Assembly (NCBI GenBank): GCA_964470285.1
Contig: CAYYBZ010000114.1
Span: 1-6,758, forward strand
Source of the DNA: CAYYBZ01 sp964470285 [NCBI: uncultured Oligoflexia bacterium]
GTDB taxonomy: Bacteria; Bdellovibrionota_G; CAYYBZ01
Direction: 5' to 3'
DNA: 6,758 nt
Shown: positions 6,645 through 6,758 of the stretch, one piece after another
Layout: every line of letters begins with the position of its first letter
How positions within the stretch are numbered: the stretch's first letter is position 1
Translations under genes and position numbers: made by a program
Notes under the pieces: generated by a model
Database searches by the model: none
What the model saw: only the letters and a program-made list of their open reading frames with translations
Told to the model about the DNA's origin: nothing

Positions 6645-6758
6645 TCATTGTGCATCAGTCTCATCATCCGTATCAGTGCCTCCGGCTAACGGTCCGCCTT
6701 TGCCTCCGCCTCCTCCTCCTCCGCTTTCCGCAGGAGGCTGTTCAGGTTCCAACGGATC
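6645..6758 (-). CDS. C-terminal end of a convergent hypothetical protein (partial)
   Basis: On the minus strand a frame is open from the window edge (6758) to TGA at 6647-6645, giving 37 residues. It begins DPLEPEQPPAES, then has seven consecutive Gly (6722-6702), and ends in an acidic tail D-T-D-D-E-T-D-A-Q. This is a low-complexity, probably disordered C-terminus. Its start and main domain lie beyond the window, so no function can be given. The frame opposite is also open here, so strand assignment rests on the natural acidic ending and on the plus-strand gene having just stopped. It could be non-coding. Confidence 0.45.
   Translation of the reverse strand, partial: DPLEPEQPPAESGGGGGGGKGGPLAGGTDTDDETDAQ
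6705..6722. repeat. TCC-rich trinucleotide tract
   Basis: Five of the six triplets at 6705-6722 are TCC on the plus strand and one is GCC. Together with the GCC at 6702-6704 they encode the Gly7 run on the minus strand. Such tracts can change length by slippage in whole codons. Confidence 0.6.

Noticed and set aside
6637-6758. The frame of the pilin-like gene stays open after its TAA to the window edge, reading as a Ser/Pro-rich extension with a run of prolines.
   Set aside because: No evidence for stop-codon readthrough; the Pro run is simply the complement of the minus-strand Gly tract, and an open stretch of about 40 codons without T-rich stops is expected in this C-rich patch.

Overview
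The window is AT-rich bacterial DNA with tightly packed genes. It suggests a Gram-negative (diderm) or deep-branching uncultivated lineage. The evidence is a rod-shape operon in the order mreC-mreD-mrdA-rodA, and a DUF4388(PATAN-like)-DnaJ-TPR protein, an architecture I associate mainly with deltaproteobacteria-like groups. The low G+C and the Thr/Pro-rich tail of a pilin-like protein also fit poorly studied candidate phyla. I cannot name a taxon from this sequence.

Positions 1-3707 (+) are the end of the cell-elongation operon: the last 41 codons of mreC, then mreD, the elongation transpeptidase mrdA (PBP2) and the glycosyltransferase rodA. Every junction overlaps (ATGA, GTGA, then 17 bp), so the genes are almost certainly co-transcribed and translationally coupled. 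Together they encode the membrane core of the elongasome: MreC/MreD scaffold and activate the RodA-PBP2 peptidoglycan synthase. PBP2 shows a Cys-Cys-His-Cys set placed like a known PBP2 zinc site, which is the most specific observation here.

Positions 3704-4036 (-) encode a thioredoxin that converges on rodA so tightly that the two stop codons interlock in one TTAA. A short intergenic region (4037-4177) holds back-to-back promoters for thioredoxin and for the gene at 4178-5701 (+), a 507-residue DUF4388-DnaJ-TPR protein.

Positions 5702-5802 hold two small inverted repeats and a strong extended -10 promoter with a near-consensus Shine-Dalgarno. These drive a 277-residue protein with a PilX-like N-terminal membrane helix, four cysteines and a Thr/Pro-rich C-terminus. 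Right after it, the end of a convergent minus-strand reading frame (6645-6758) enters from the right edge with a Gly7 run and an acidic tail. No tRNA, rRNA, CRISPR array or insertion sequence was seen. The mre operon and thioredoxin are ordinary; the less-explored part is the right half.
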